NCBI GenBank assembly: GCA_003611875.1
Contig: RAYY01000024.1
Span: forward strand, 1-64,000
Direction: 5' to 3'
Length of the DNA: 64,000 nt
Origin: a bacterium D16-56
GTDB lineage: Bacteria; Bacillota; Clostridia; Lachnospirales; Lachnospiraceae
In this document: piece by piece, positions 17,807-25,369 of the stretch
Position numbering within the stretch: the stretch's first letter is position 1
Layout: the number at the start of each line of letters is the position of its first letter
Position numbers and translations under genes: made by a program
The notes under the pieces: generated by a model
The model's database searches: none
Seen by the model: the letters and a program-made list of their open reading frames with translations, nothing else
Told to the model about the DNA's origin: nothing

Positions 17807-18460
17807 ATGTCAGTAATTGTTACATTTTGTTTGTATGACGGCATTGTCATGGCAGCAGACAGTCGAACTACTCTAACAAAAACTTATCCAGATGGGCGGC
17901 AAGAAGTATCACATCAAGATGGAATCAAGAAGATTTTTCAGTTTGGTGATAGAGATATAGGTATATTGTGCTGTGGAAATGCACAAGTAGGGGATGAAGA
18001 TGTACCAGATTATTTGAAGGGACTTTTTAATAGACTTAGCAGTACGGCAACAATAAAAGAAATTGCTGAAAGAATAAATGAAGAATGTAATGAAAGAGTG
18101 CAGGGTGAAACAATACGTTGCCATATTGCTGGATATGAGAATGGAGTGCAGTGTTTCTATCAGGTTGTAGATGGTGTTGTTACGCATAAAAACATGAATC
18201 CAAAGTTGGGCGTACCTACAATATGTGTTGTATGGGATGGGCAAAGAGATATATTAAACAATATCATTCGCAACAGTGAAAAGCTAGATATAGGTGGAAA
18301 AATGGTCGATGAATCAGAGGTTCCTCATTTTACACTGGATGAAGGTGTAAGATTTGCTGAAGCTATGTTGAAACGGTCGTGTGAAGAACGGGAGGAGTGC
18401 GGTGAACCAATATATTCTCTTGTTATAACAGGCGCAGGGCTTCAATGGATACATAAATAA
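17807..18460 (+). CDS. proteasome/HslV-like Ntn-hydrolase protein
   Basis: The 217-residue soluble protein begins MSVIVTFCLYDGIVMAADSR. This aligns with the N-terminus of proteasome beta and HslV subunits, in which the nucleophile is residue 1 after Met removal and Asp17 lies in AADSR. Here the nucleophile position would be Ser2 instead of Thr. A KK-I pair near residue 41 fits the catalytic Lys region, and GILCCGNAQ fits the next strand. No dedicated unfoldase gene is beside it. It may form a small self-compartmentalising peptidase. Peptidase activity is inference. ATG follows AAGGAG. It is the first gene at the left end. Confidence 0.65.
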   Translation: MSVIVTFCLYDGIVMAADSRTTLTKTYPDGRQEVSHQDGIKKIFQFGDRDIGILCCGNAQVGDEDVPDYLKGLFNRLSSTATIKEIAERINEECNERVQGETIRCHIAGYENGVQCFYQVVDGVVTHKNMNPKLGVPTICVVWDGQRDILNNIIRNSEKLDIGGKMVDESEVPHFTLDEGVRFAEAMLKRSCEEREECGEPIYSLVITGAGLQWIHK

Positions 18461-18487
18461 AAGGATAGGTGTTAAGGTGGTGAGAAG

Positions 18488-19306
18488 ATGACAGAAGAAA
18501 TACTGCAGGATAATAAAACAGTAGAGCAGATTGTTGATGATATGAATTTATTTGATGATGATCTGATGTCTATGGTTTTTGATGGTAATAATGAAGCTAC
18601 TGGACTTCTGCTAAAGATTATTCTGAAACGAGACGATATTGAAATAATAAGTGTTGTTGGGCAAAGAGAGTTTCAAAGCCCTATTGTTGGCGGTAGAAAT
18701 ATCCGTTTGGATATCCTAGCAAAAGACCATACGGGAAAGCATTACAATATCGAGGTGCAGAAAAAACCGGAGGGAGCGCATATACGACGGGCTAGATTTA
18801 ACAGTAGCATGATGGATTCTCGTATGCTGAAAGAGGGACAGGAATTTTCGGAACTGCAGGACTCCTATATGGTGTTTATTACACAGACAGATATATTTGA
18901 TTACGGGTTACCGATTTATACGATAAACCGACATTTTGAGGAAATTGATGATAAATTTGATGATGGTTCCCATATTGTATATGTAAACGGCAGTTACAAA
19001 GGTGATGATGCGGTTGGCAGATTGATGCATGATTTTGGATGTAAGAAATCAGAGGATATTTACTATCCTGAATTGGCAAAAGGTGTAAAGCATTTTAAAG
19101 AGGAAGAGGAAGGACGAAAAGTTATGTGCGAGGCTGTTGAAAAATATGCGGAAAAGAAAGTTGCGATAAAGGTAAAAGAAGAAAGAAGTTTAATGACTCA
19201 AATAGTTGCGGCATTGGTTGCGGACAAAGATAATGATACTATTATAAAAGAATTAAATTGTACATTAGAACAAATAATTCCACTTCGCGCCGTAATGGGG
19301 AAGTAG
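18488..19306 (+). CDS. Rpn family recombination-promoting nuclease (PD-(D/E)XK)
   Basis: The 272-residue protein has the PD-(D/E)XK core: RLDILAKDHTGKHYNIEVQKK (residues ~76-96) supplies the Asp and the E-V-Q-K motif, followed by RARFNSSMMDSRML. A C-terminal helical tail with a Lys/Glu-rich segment is usual for the family. Rpn proteins are DNA endonucleases linked to horizontal gene transfer and, in some studies, phage defence. It starts 28 bp after the Ntn-hydrolase gene and probably shares its transcript. Confidence 0.8.
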   Translation: MTEEILQDNKTVEQIVDDMNLFDDDLMSMVFDGNNEATGLLLKIILKRDDIEIISVVGQREFQSPIVGGRNIRLDILAKDHTGKHYNIEVQKKPEGAHIRRARFNSSMMDSRMLKEGQEFSELQDSYMVFITQTDIFDYGLPIYTINRHFEEIDDKFDDGSHIVYVNGSYKGDDAVGRLMHDFGCKKSEDIYYPELAKGVKHFKEEEEGRKVMCEAVEKYAEKKVAIKVKEERSLMTQIVAALVADKDNDTIIKELNCTLEQIIPLRAVMGK

Positions 19307-19343
19307 TTTATTATTATGACTGCTGAATTGGAGAATCCAGATT

Positions 19344-19499
19344 ATGTGTAATTGGTCAGAGAGTATTATAAAACGGGAAAGAATAGATGCTATTGGGAGA
19401 ATGATCAGAGCTAATATTACAAGAGAGCAGATATTATCTATGAGATACACGGAAGCGGAATATGAAAAAGCAGAAAGTGCATTATATGCAAATGCTTAG
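19344..19499 (+). CDS. 51-residue small protein, possibly an Rpn C-terminal remnant
   Basis: ATG 19344 to TAG 19497 encodes a charged helical peptide ending in YTEAEYEKAESALYANA. It resembles the C-terminal tail of Rpn-type proteins and sits just after one. No good ribosome site is visible, so it may be a relic. Confidence 0.35.
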   Translation: MCNWSESIIKRERIDAIGRMIRANITREQILSMRYTEAEYEKAESALYANA

Positions 19500-19640
19500 A
19501 CGCAGATGCGGGTGTTGCAATAGGGGCAAGTTAAAGGAATCCAGAAAAATCAAGGGATTGCATTAACTTGGCCTCTTGTTTTGGCTGGGCTTGGAGAAGG
19601 CTAGGAGGGATCTGCTTTGAAGCGGGGGAATTAGTAAGAG

Positions 19641-19684
19641 AATGAACAGAGCCATGAGCGAGTGCTTGTGGCTTTGTTCATTTT
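19641..19684 (+). terminator. intrinsic terminator before the ABC-3C operon
   Basis: AATGAACAGAGCCA (19641-19654) pairs with TGGCTTTGTTCATT (19669-19682, one G-U), then TTTT. It insulates the ABC-3C operon from the upstream genes. Confidence 0.75.
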
Positions 19685-19766
19685 GGGGTATAATAGCATT
19701 AAATGCCAAAAAAGAAAAGTTTTTTGACCTTTTTAGCAATAATTACAATATTTATTTAAAAGGTGA

Positions 19767-20867
19767 ATGAGCAATATGAAAACAAGACCAATCTTGACAC
19801 CGGAAAAACCGAAGGATATATCCCGTATATTTGATACAACAGAGCCTTTATTGCGACTTAGGGACATGGGTGATGATGAATTTGAGCGTGTAGTTGGTGA
19901 ATGGGCGTATGCTTGTCTAAAAAATTCGGAAAAGTATAGTAATGTGGCTTTAATGGGAGGTTCAGGGGATTCAGGGAGAGATTTGGTTGCTTACATAGAT
20001 TCAGATATGAATAAATTTGATATTTATCAGTGCAAGCAGTATGATAAACCGCTCTCACCAGCGGCTTACATGGTTGAATTTGGGAAATTATGTTATTATA
20101 CATTCATAGGAGAATATAATGTACCACAAAAATATTATATAGTAGCAAGTAATGGAATCGGAAAATCTTTAAGAAGTTTAATAGAGAATCCTTCGGAAAT
20201 AAATACAAAATTGATTGAGGAATGGGATGATAAATGCGGAAAGAAAAGACAAATTATTTCAGATGGAATAAAATTAACGGATGAATTGAAAAAATATATT
20301 GAGAAATTTGACTTTTCAATTGTTTCAGATGTATCTCCTATTACATTGATAGAGGATTTTAGCAGTTCAGTATGGTATAAATATCATTTTGGTGGAGGTT
20401 TAAAAAGACGTCCGAAATATGAAAGACCACCAGAAAAATTGCAACCAGATGAAAAAAGGTTACCATACGTCATGCAACTATTGCAGGTGTATTCAAAGGA
20501 AGGAAATCAGCAATATAAAACTCAGGATGAATTAAAACATGAGCAAAAATTCTATAAACATTTTTTGCGACAAAGAGAAGGATATTTTTCAGCACAATCA
20601 TTAAAAAGATTTGTAAGAGATGAGCTGGTTGATGAAGAAAGCTATGAAGAATTAAAAGACCAAGTAGAGTATGGAGTAATGGATATATACGAGCGTGAAT
20701 ATGAAAGCGAATTAGAACGGGTGAAAAGTACTACACAGCAAGCGAATACATTATCCATTAGTAATGACGAAATCAAAAATGTCACTGTACAAGATAAAAC
20801 GGGCATGTGTCATGAACTTGTAAACGAAAACAGATTAACATGGAGTGATATAAGTGAGAATATATAA
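19767..20867 (+). CDS. ABC-three-component (ABC-3C) system effector with Mrr-like nuclease domain
   Basis: The 366-residue protein has an N-terminal restriction-endonuclease-like domain: FERVVGEWAY (about 38), GGSGDSGRDLVAYI (about 64-77) and DIYQCKQYD (about 87). These give the D...QxK signature of Mrr-type nucleases. The C-terminal half is typical of ABC-3C C-terminal domains. It overlaps the middle component by 14 bp, and the third gene is a DUF3732 ATPase, the ABC-3C gene order. The system is predicted to cleave invading DNA. The start could be ATG 19776, which has better spacing to AAAGGTG. The DNA is clearly more AT-rich than the rest of the element. Confidence 0.78.
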   Translation: MSNMKTRPILTPEKPKDISRIFDTTEPLLRLRDMGDDEFERVVGEWAYACLKNSEKYSNVALMGGSGDSGRDLVAYIDSDMNKFDIYQCKQYDKPLSPAAYMVEFGKLCYYTFIGEYNVPQKYYIVASNGIGKSLRSLIENPSEINTKLIEEWDDKCGKKRQIISDGIKLTDELKKYIEKFDFSIVSDVSPITLIEDFSSSVWYKYHFGGGLKRRPKYERPPEKLQPDEKRLPYVMQLLQVYSKEGNQQYKTQDELKHEQKFYKHFLRQREGYFSAQSLKRFVRDELVDEESYEELKDQVEYGVMDIYEREYESELERVKSTTQQANTLSISNDEIKNVTVQDKTGMCHELVNENRLTWSDISENI

Positions 20868-21312
20868 TACTAATCCAGAAATAGGATGCAGAATACTACT
20901 ATTACTTGGAATTGTAAAAGAAGCTTATTCAGCAGAAAGACTGGGATATTATGACTATTTTTCTTTACATCTTAATGATTTAAAAGATGGGTATGAAGGA
21001 CTTCATCCATCTAATCCTAATCATTCATCGGAAATCATTATAAAAAGAAAAACAATCAAAAATGCGATAACATATTTAATTAGTAAAGGGTTGCTTACGG
21101 TTGTTTATAGCGCTTCTGGATTCAAATACAAAAATACAGATTTGGCAGACCATCTGATAGAATTGTTGGATAATACGTATTCATTGGAGTATAAAAAATG
21201 CGTTATAGAAGTAGATAATTTTTTTCGAAATATGAAAGATGATGATATAAAAAAATATGTGACAAACAATATCGGAAAATGGGTTGGACAATTTGAAGAT
21301 GAAGGGGATTAA
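20854..21312 (+). CDS. ABC-3C system middle component
   Basis: The 152-residue protein starts at GTG 20854 (GGAG about 8 nt upstream) and lies between the nuclease and DUF3732 genes. It has a winged-helix-like pattern, with RLGYYDYFSLHLNDL and a C-terminal part YLISKGLLTV. It probably couples the ATPase to the effector. The stop is 1 nt before the start of the ATPase gene. Confidence 0.75.
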   Translation: MRIYNTNPEIGCRILLLLGIVKEAYSAERLGYYDYFSLHLNDLKDGYEGLHPSNPNHSSEIIIKRKTIKNAITYLISKGLLTVVYSASGFKYKNTDLADHLIELLDNTYSLEYKKCVIEVDNFFRNMKDDDIKKYVTNNIGKWVGQFEDEGD

Positions 21313-21313
21313 A

Positions 21314-23170
21314 ATGCATAGCAGATTAATATTAAAGAAGCTAATATTGACAGGAAATGGAAAACGGGATGCTGTTATTAATTTTCATGAAGGATTAAAT
21401 GTTATTGCAGGAGCCTCTGATACTGGGAAGTCATTTGCGTTTGAGTGCATAAATTATATTTTGGGATCAAGTGAGGTTCCATCATGTCCGCCAGAAGCTA
21501 AAGGCTATCAGACTGTATATATGGAGATAAAGGATTCATGCCAACAAGAAATTTTTACATTAAAGCGGGATTTTTCAAAAGATGATAACAAATCAATTTT
21601 TATTTGTTATTCAGAATACAAAGATATTGGACAAAGCAGTTTTGAAAAACTGTCAGCAATACATAAAGCGAAGAAAAGCCTGTCTAAAAAGCTGTTGGAT
21701 ATGTGTGACTGTCCATATGAAACAGTGATTGGTAACAAAACAAAAGGAACTTCACAGAGCTTTACATTTAGATCATTTATTCCAATGATAATGATGGGGG
21801 AATTGCGTGTAACAGAAAAGCATTCGGCTATTTATAGAATGAATCCGAAAGGGAGTAATTTCTCTACGGCAGAATTGACATCATTTCAGACGGTTATTTC
21901 TGGCAATGATTATGAAAAGATAGATAAAAAAGACAATCCTGAAATTGTAAAAGCAAAACTTAGGGGACAGATTGAAGAACTAAGTCATATGATAGATGAG
22001 TTGAGGATTGAAAATGCAAATTTGGAGGCTAAAAATGAAATAAAAGATGGACAGTATCTTACGAAAAAAATAAAGGAAACTAATGAATTTATTGATAGTA
22101 AAAATGAAGAGGTAAAAAAATACGAAATCGAATTCGAGCAACTTCAAATGGAAAGTGATGACATCAAAAGAAAGATTTATAGATTGAATGATAATATAGA
22201 TAAATTTCATTTATTGAAGAAAAATTATTTATCTGATTTAGAAAGATTAGAATTTATTTTTGACGCACATGATCTAACACAACAATTGGTGGATGTTGAA
22301 TGTCCAATATGCCATTCCCATATGCAGGTAGAAGAAGCTGAAAGTTCAAATGACTATTTTATTGCGCTTTCCAGTGAAAGGACTAAGATTGAAATTCAGC
22401 TTTCGGAGTTAGATGATACGATATCAGATATGCAAAGTGAAGTAGAGGAAGAGGAACAGATTCTTAAAGACATAGAGATAAAAAGCGAGTCGATATCGCA
22501 GGAGTTAAATACTATATTATTGCCGGTTATCTCAGAGAAATTTGCAGAGGTTCAAGCATTACTTGAAATTCAGGAGCAGGTAAATCTTATTCTAAGGAAT
22601 AATGAAAAGGTAAAAAAATATAATGATAGAATATCTGATTTGACAAATAAGATGGATAATACAAAAACAGATAAAGGAAATAAAATTGAGCCTGTTGCAG
22701 AATCATATTTGAGTGGTTTGTGCAATGAGATTTATGTTTTATTGAGAGAATGTAATTTTATTGAGAAAGAGGCAGAAGTGAAGTTTAATAATACTACCCA
22801 TGATTTAGAAATAGATAATAAGGCGAAGGCTTCATTTGGAAAAGGAGCCAGAGCAATTATTAATTCGGCTTTTTTATTGGGGATAATGAATTATTGCTTA
22901 AATCGTGATTTATGCCACCCAGGAGTCGTTGTTTTAGATTCACCATTGACGACATACAAAGAAAAAGATAAGAAAAATGGAGAGAATGACGAGAGTGTAG
23001 GAGAAGGCACGAAAGAAAAATTTTATACAATGCTTGCAAATGAAGAAACTTCAAAGCAGATAATAATATTTGATAATGAAGAGCCTAATGAGGAAGTGAA
23101 GGGAAAGATGAGTTATTTACATTTTTCAGGGGAGGCAAGTATTGGAAGAAAAGGATTTATACCTGAATAG
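21314..23170 (+). CDS. ABC-3C system DUF3732 ATPase (SMC/Rad50-like)
   Basis: The 618-residue ATPase has Walker A GASDTGKSFAFE (about residue 33), long coiled-coil arms (about 220-290 and 340-440) and a CPICHSH zinc-hook-like Cys pair near 330. A signature region FGKGARA follows, then the Walker B-like strand PGVVVLDSPLTTYKEKD (about 530). It belongs to the DUF3732 family of ABC-3C systems and probably senses DNA structure or foreign DNA to license the nuclease. ATG 21314 follows AAGGGG and directly follows the upstream stop. Confidence 0.82.
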   Translation: MHSRLILKKLILTGNGKRDAVINFHEGLNVIAGASDTGKSFAFECINYILGSSEVPSCPPEAKGYQTVYMEIKDSCQQEIFTLKRDFSKDDNKSIFICYSEYKDIGQSSFEKLSAIHKAKKSLSKKLLDMCDCPYETVIGNKTKGTSQSFTFRSFIPMIMMGELRVTEKHSAIYRMNPKGSNFSTAELTSFQTVISGNDYEKIDKKDNPEIVKAKLRGQIEELSHMIDELRIENANLEAKNEIKDGQYLTKKIKETNEFIDSKNEEVKKYEIEFEQLQMESDDIKRKIYRLNDNIDKFHLLKKNYLSDLERLEFIFDAHDLTQQLVDVECPICHSHMQVEEAESSNDYFIALSSERTKIEIQLSELDDTISDMQSEVEEEEQILKDIEIKSESISQELNTILLPVISEKFAEVQALLEIQEQVNLILRNNEKVKKYNDRISDLTNKMDNTKTDKGNKIEPVAESYLSGLCNEIYVLLRECNFIEKEAEVKFNNTTHDLEIDNKAKASFGKGARAIINSAFLLGIMNYCLNRDLCHPGVVVLDSPLTTYKEKDKKNGENDESVGEGTKEKFYTMLANEETSKQIIIFDNEEPNEEVKGKMSYLHFSGEASIGRKGFIPE

Positions 23171-23202
23171 AGTGCTAAAAATATTGTTATGATAATAAGA
23201 AG

Positions 23203-23232
23203 GGGTTTCCAAAATAATGGGAACTCTTTTTT
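23203..23232 (+). terminator. terminator of the ABC-3C operon
   Basis: GGGTTTCC (23203-23210) pairs with GGGAACTC (23219-23226, two G-U pairs), followed by TTTTTT. Confidence 0.65.
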
Positions 23233-23247
23233 CTGTTTTTTGAAAAC

Positions 23248-23406
23248 ATGAAGAGTCATCTATTTATATCTAAAGATAATTCAGAAAAAATTCATAATAT
23301 TACGGTAGAAGGAGGTCATTTTAATAGTCATTTATTCATTCCTGGTGATGAGAACGAATTTGGAGATAAGACAATTATATATTCTTTCTATGTTCCATAT
23401 AACTAA
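23248..23406 (+). CDS. 52-residue small ORF, possible gene fragment
   Basis: ATG 23248 to TAA 23404 encodes MKSHLFISKDNSEK and ends SFYVPYN. It lacks a ribosome binding site, since a T-rich terminator tail precedes it, but is followed at once by a strong terminator. This suggests the end of a once longer gene. Not recognised. Confidence 0.3.
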   Translation: MKSHLFISKDNSEKIHNITVEGGHFNSHLFIPGDENEFGDKTIIYSFYVPYN

Positions 23407-23411
23407 GTAAT

Positions 23412-23440
23412 CCCTGTGCCTCCTATGGCACAGGGATTTT
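23412..23440 (+). terminator. strong intrinsic terminator
   Basis: CCCTGTGCC (23412-23420) and GGCACAGGG (23427-23435) pair perfectly with a 6-nt loop, then ATTTTT. Confidence 0.85.
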
Positions 23441-23469
23441 TGCGGTGCTGAAAGTGAGGTGAGAAATAT

Positions 23470-23583
23470 ATGATGATAGAATCTACTGATTTAAAAAGTG
23501 AATATTCGATTTTTAAACGGCATAAGGAACCTTTTAAGGGTTCGGAAAAAGACTCTTTAAAAGAGGATTATAAAGGCTTCTGA
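23470..23583 (+). CDS. 37-residue small basic protein
   Basis: ATG 23470 follows GAGGTGAG and runs to TGA 23581. The product is rich in Lys, Glu and Phe (FKRHKEPFKGSEK). The AACCTTTTAA DNA motif occurs inside it and again just after it. Unknown; possibly a leader of the following gene. Confidence 0.35.
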   Translation: MMIESTDLKSEYSIFKRHKEPFKGSEKDSLKEDYKGF

Positions 23584-23670
23584 AAAGAACCTTTTAAAGA
23601 CTGGATTTCGGACATTATGCGCTGGTAAACTGTGTTTAGGCATGTTTGTGTAAGAGGAGGTGGCGGTGTG

Positions 23671-23997
23671 ATGAACATTGACTTGGACAATCTGAATGAA
23701 GAAATGGTTTACGAAGCTTTTGGAGTTGACGGGAACGAAGGCGAGGCCCTGAATGACATCTATCTGGAACTTTTTGAGCTCATCGGCCGTGATGGTATGC
23801 TCAAACTGTTTAAATACTTTCGTGGCGATAAAATTGACTGCCCCATGCGGCTCTATCGCCCGGAGTTCGTGGCAGACCTGGCAAAACAGACAACAGACAG
23901 GCGTGAACGTGCCAAGATTGCCAGAGCTGCCGGATATACTGTCAAATTTATTGAGACGATGCTGCGCAAGCGGAGGAATGAAGATGAGGTTGAATAA
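23671..23997 (+). CDS. Mor transcription activator-like protein
   Basis: The 108-residue protein has acidic helices up to about residue 60 (LNDIYLELFELIGRDGMLKL) and a C-terminal helix-turn-helix (RERAKIARAAGYTVKFIETML, about 81-101). This combination is found in Mor/Mor-like activators of mobile elements. ATG 23671 is preferred (GGAGG 10 nt upstream). It converges with the XRE gene at 24026. It may activate element genes, but its targets are unknown. Confidence 0.65.
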   Translation: MNIDLDNLNEEMVYEAFGVDGNEGEALNDIYLELFELIGRDGMLKLFKYFRGDKIDCPMRLYRPEFVADLAKQTTDRRERAKIARAAGYTVKFIETMLRKRRNEDEVE

Positions 23998-24025
23998 TGT
24001 GGCGTGAAGGTACGCAAGCCTCATC

Positions 24026-24373
24026 TTATTCCATGCGCTTCAGCTTTCGTACCCGGATAGACTTTTTGACAGCATTGGCGGCTTCCAGCATAACGTACAC
24101 CTCATCGGGGTCACAGTCGGAAAAGACCTTCTGTACGTCGCCCAGCAGATGGGGCTTAGAATCATGTACGCTGTCGGACAGCAGCCTGTCTACACTGGTA
24201 TGCAGGGCATTGGCAATCTTTACAAGCGCCGGCAGGCTGATTTTGGTTGAAGCGACTTCTGTGTGGGAAATGTGCTGACTGGTCAGTCCAACCATTTCAG
24301 CTAACTGTTCCTGTGATAGCCCCGCGGCTAACCGGGCTGCACGGATTCTTTGTCCCAGTAATTTATAATCCAT
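24026..24373 (-). CDS. XRE family helix-turn-helix regulator
   Basis: The 115-residue protein has an N-terminal Cro/C1 helix-turn-helix (GQRIRAARLAAGLSQEQLAE, residues ~7-26, then LTSQHISHTE) and a C-terminal helical domain. It is divergent from the zinc-ribbon gene at 24503, with a 130-bp shared region carrying 17-bp direct repeats. It probably represses one or both promoters. Confidence 0.85.
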   Translation of the reverse strand: MDYKLLGQRIRAARLAAGLSQEQLAEMVGLTSQHISHTEVASTKISLPALVKIANALHTSVDRLLSDSVHDSKPHLLGDVQKVFSDCDPDEVYVMLEAANAVKKSIRVRKLKRME

Positions 24374-24413
24374 ATCTGTATCTCCTCGTCTAAAATTCTG
24401 ATATTTGTATTGT

Positions 24414-24478
24414 ATAGGCGAATGAGCTATGGTAGAATGGACTGCATAAGCGAATGAGTTATTATAGGCGTAACGCCT
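24414..24478. promoter_or_regulatory. operator region between XRE and zinc-ribbon genes
   Basis: ATAGGCGAATGAGCTAT (24414-24430) and ATAAGCGAATGAGTTAT (24446-24462) are direct repeats with two mismatches. Their starts are 32 bp apart, three helical turns. A palindrome AGGCG-taa-CGCCT (24466-24478) follows. They are likely sites for the divergent XRE repressor. Confidence 0.65.
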
Positions 24479-24502
24479 GAGTTAAAAGGGAGGATGAAAA
24501 TA

Positions 24503-25369
24503 ATGTATTGTCATAAATGCGGAGCGCAAATAAAAGAAGAATCAATATTTTGCCACAAATGTGGCGCAAAAGTAGCGAATGAAGATATTCAACCGCAAGA
24601 CCTAAAAGCTACTACAGTAAGAACCAAACAGGAAGAAAAGGATGTTGGGAAACTGGTACACGAATCATATGCTGCATCTGTTCAGGCAGCTATGCCAATA
24701 GAAGGGGATGTTGATTATGGAACTGATTTCAAAGCATTTGTAGACAAACATGTTCAACAGACAACAAAATTTCAATCAGCAGGGGAACTGCTTGATAGCC
24801 GTGTATCGCAAAAATTCATGTGGATATGCTTTGGGATTCCGGCAATTGTAGGTTTTCTGGCAGGCGGACCTTTATTAGCGTTGCTGCTCGGGCTTTTCTT
24901 TGGATACCCGGCAGCGCTCCTGACAGATTTTATGAAAGGTTCCCGGGCCAGAGGATCTATAAAGAAAATCAGCGGCAAAATTGATTCAGATGAGCTGATT
25001 CAGTTCCTAAATGGACATTTGAGTTATTTGTCCCCCTATTTCCATGAATGGAGCTACATAAATTATAGTGGGGCCGGGGTGCAGGGTGCGGTGACTGCAC
25101 ATACACTGAACTCAATCACAGCTTCAGCAGCTAAAGTTGGTACTGGATTTGGGCGAAAGCAGAGGTGCTTTGTTGTGATCTGGATAGAGCCTGATGGAGA
25201 AGTTTCCGATTTTAATGGGATGAAATACTATTTTAGCACAGCTATGAAATTTCCCTGGCCGTCAAAGTATGTCTGTATGGTTAAAGCTACCCCCATACTG
25301 CAGGCGGCTATGGAATATTATTTGAAATACAGCGACATAGAAGGAGGTAATGGAAATGTTTTGCCCTAA
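24503..25369 (+). CDS. zinc-ribbon membrane protein
   Basis: The 288-residue protein opens with two CxxC pairs (YCHKCGAQ at ~2-9 and FCHKCGAK at ~18-25), a zinc ribbon. Two adjacent hydrophobic segments lie at about 106-142. A C-terminal soluble domain has no recognised family. ATG 24503 is preferred because GGGAGG abuts ATG 24494. It overlaps the next gene, also a zinc-ribbon membrane protein, by 14 bp. The pair is probably co-translated. Function is unknown. Confidence 0.7.
   Translation: MYCHKCGAQIKEESIFCHKCGAKVANEDIQPQDLKATTVRTKQEEKDVGKLVHESYAASVQAAMPIEGDVDYGTDFKAFVDKHVQQTTKFQSAGELLDSRVSQKFMWICFGIPAIVGFLAGGPLLALLLGLFFGYPAALLTDFMKGSRARGSIKKISGKIDSDELIQFLNGHLSYLSPYFHEWSYINYSGAGVQGAVTAHTLNSITASAAKVGTGFGRKQRCFVVIWIEPDGEVSDFNGMKYYFSTAMKFPWPSKYVCMVKATPILQAAMEYYLKYSDIEGGNGNVLP

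Noticed and set aside
23501..23620. Possible CRISPR-like or tandem array from repeated AACCTTTTAA
   Set aside because: Only two or three short imperfect copies with no regular spacing and no cas genes. It is compositional bias of a Lys/Phe-rich short ORF.
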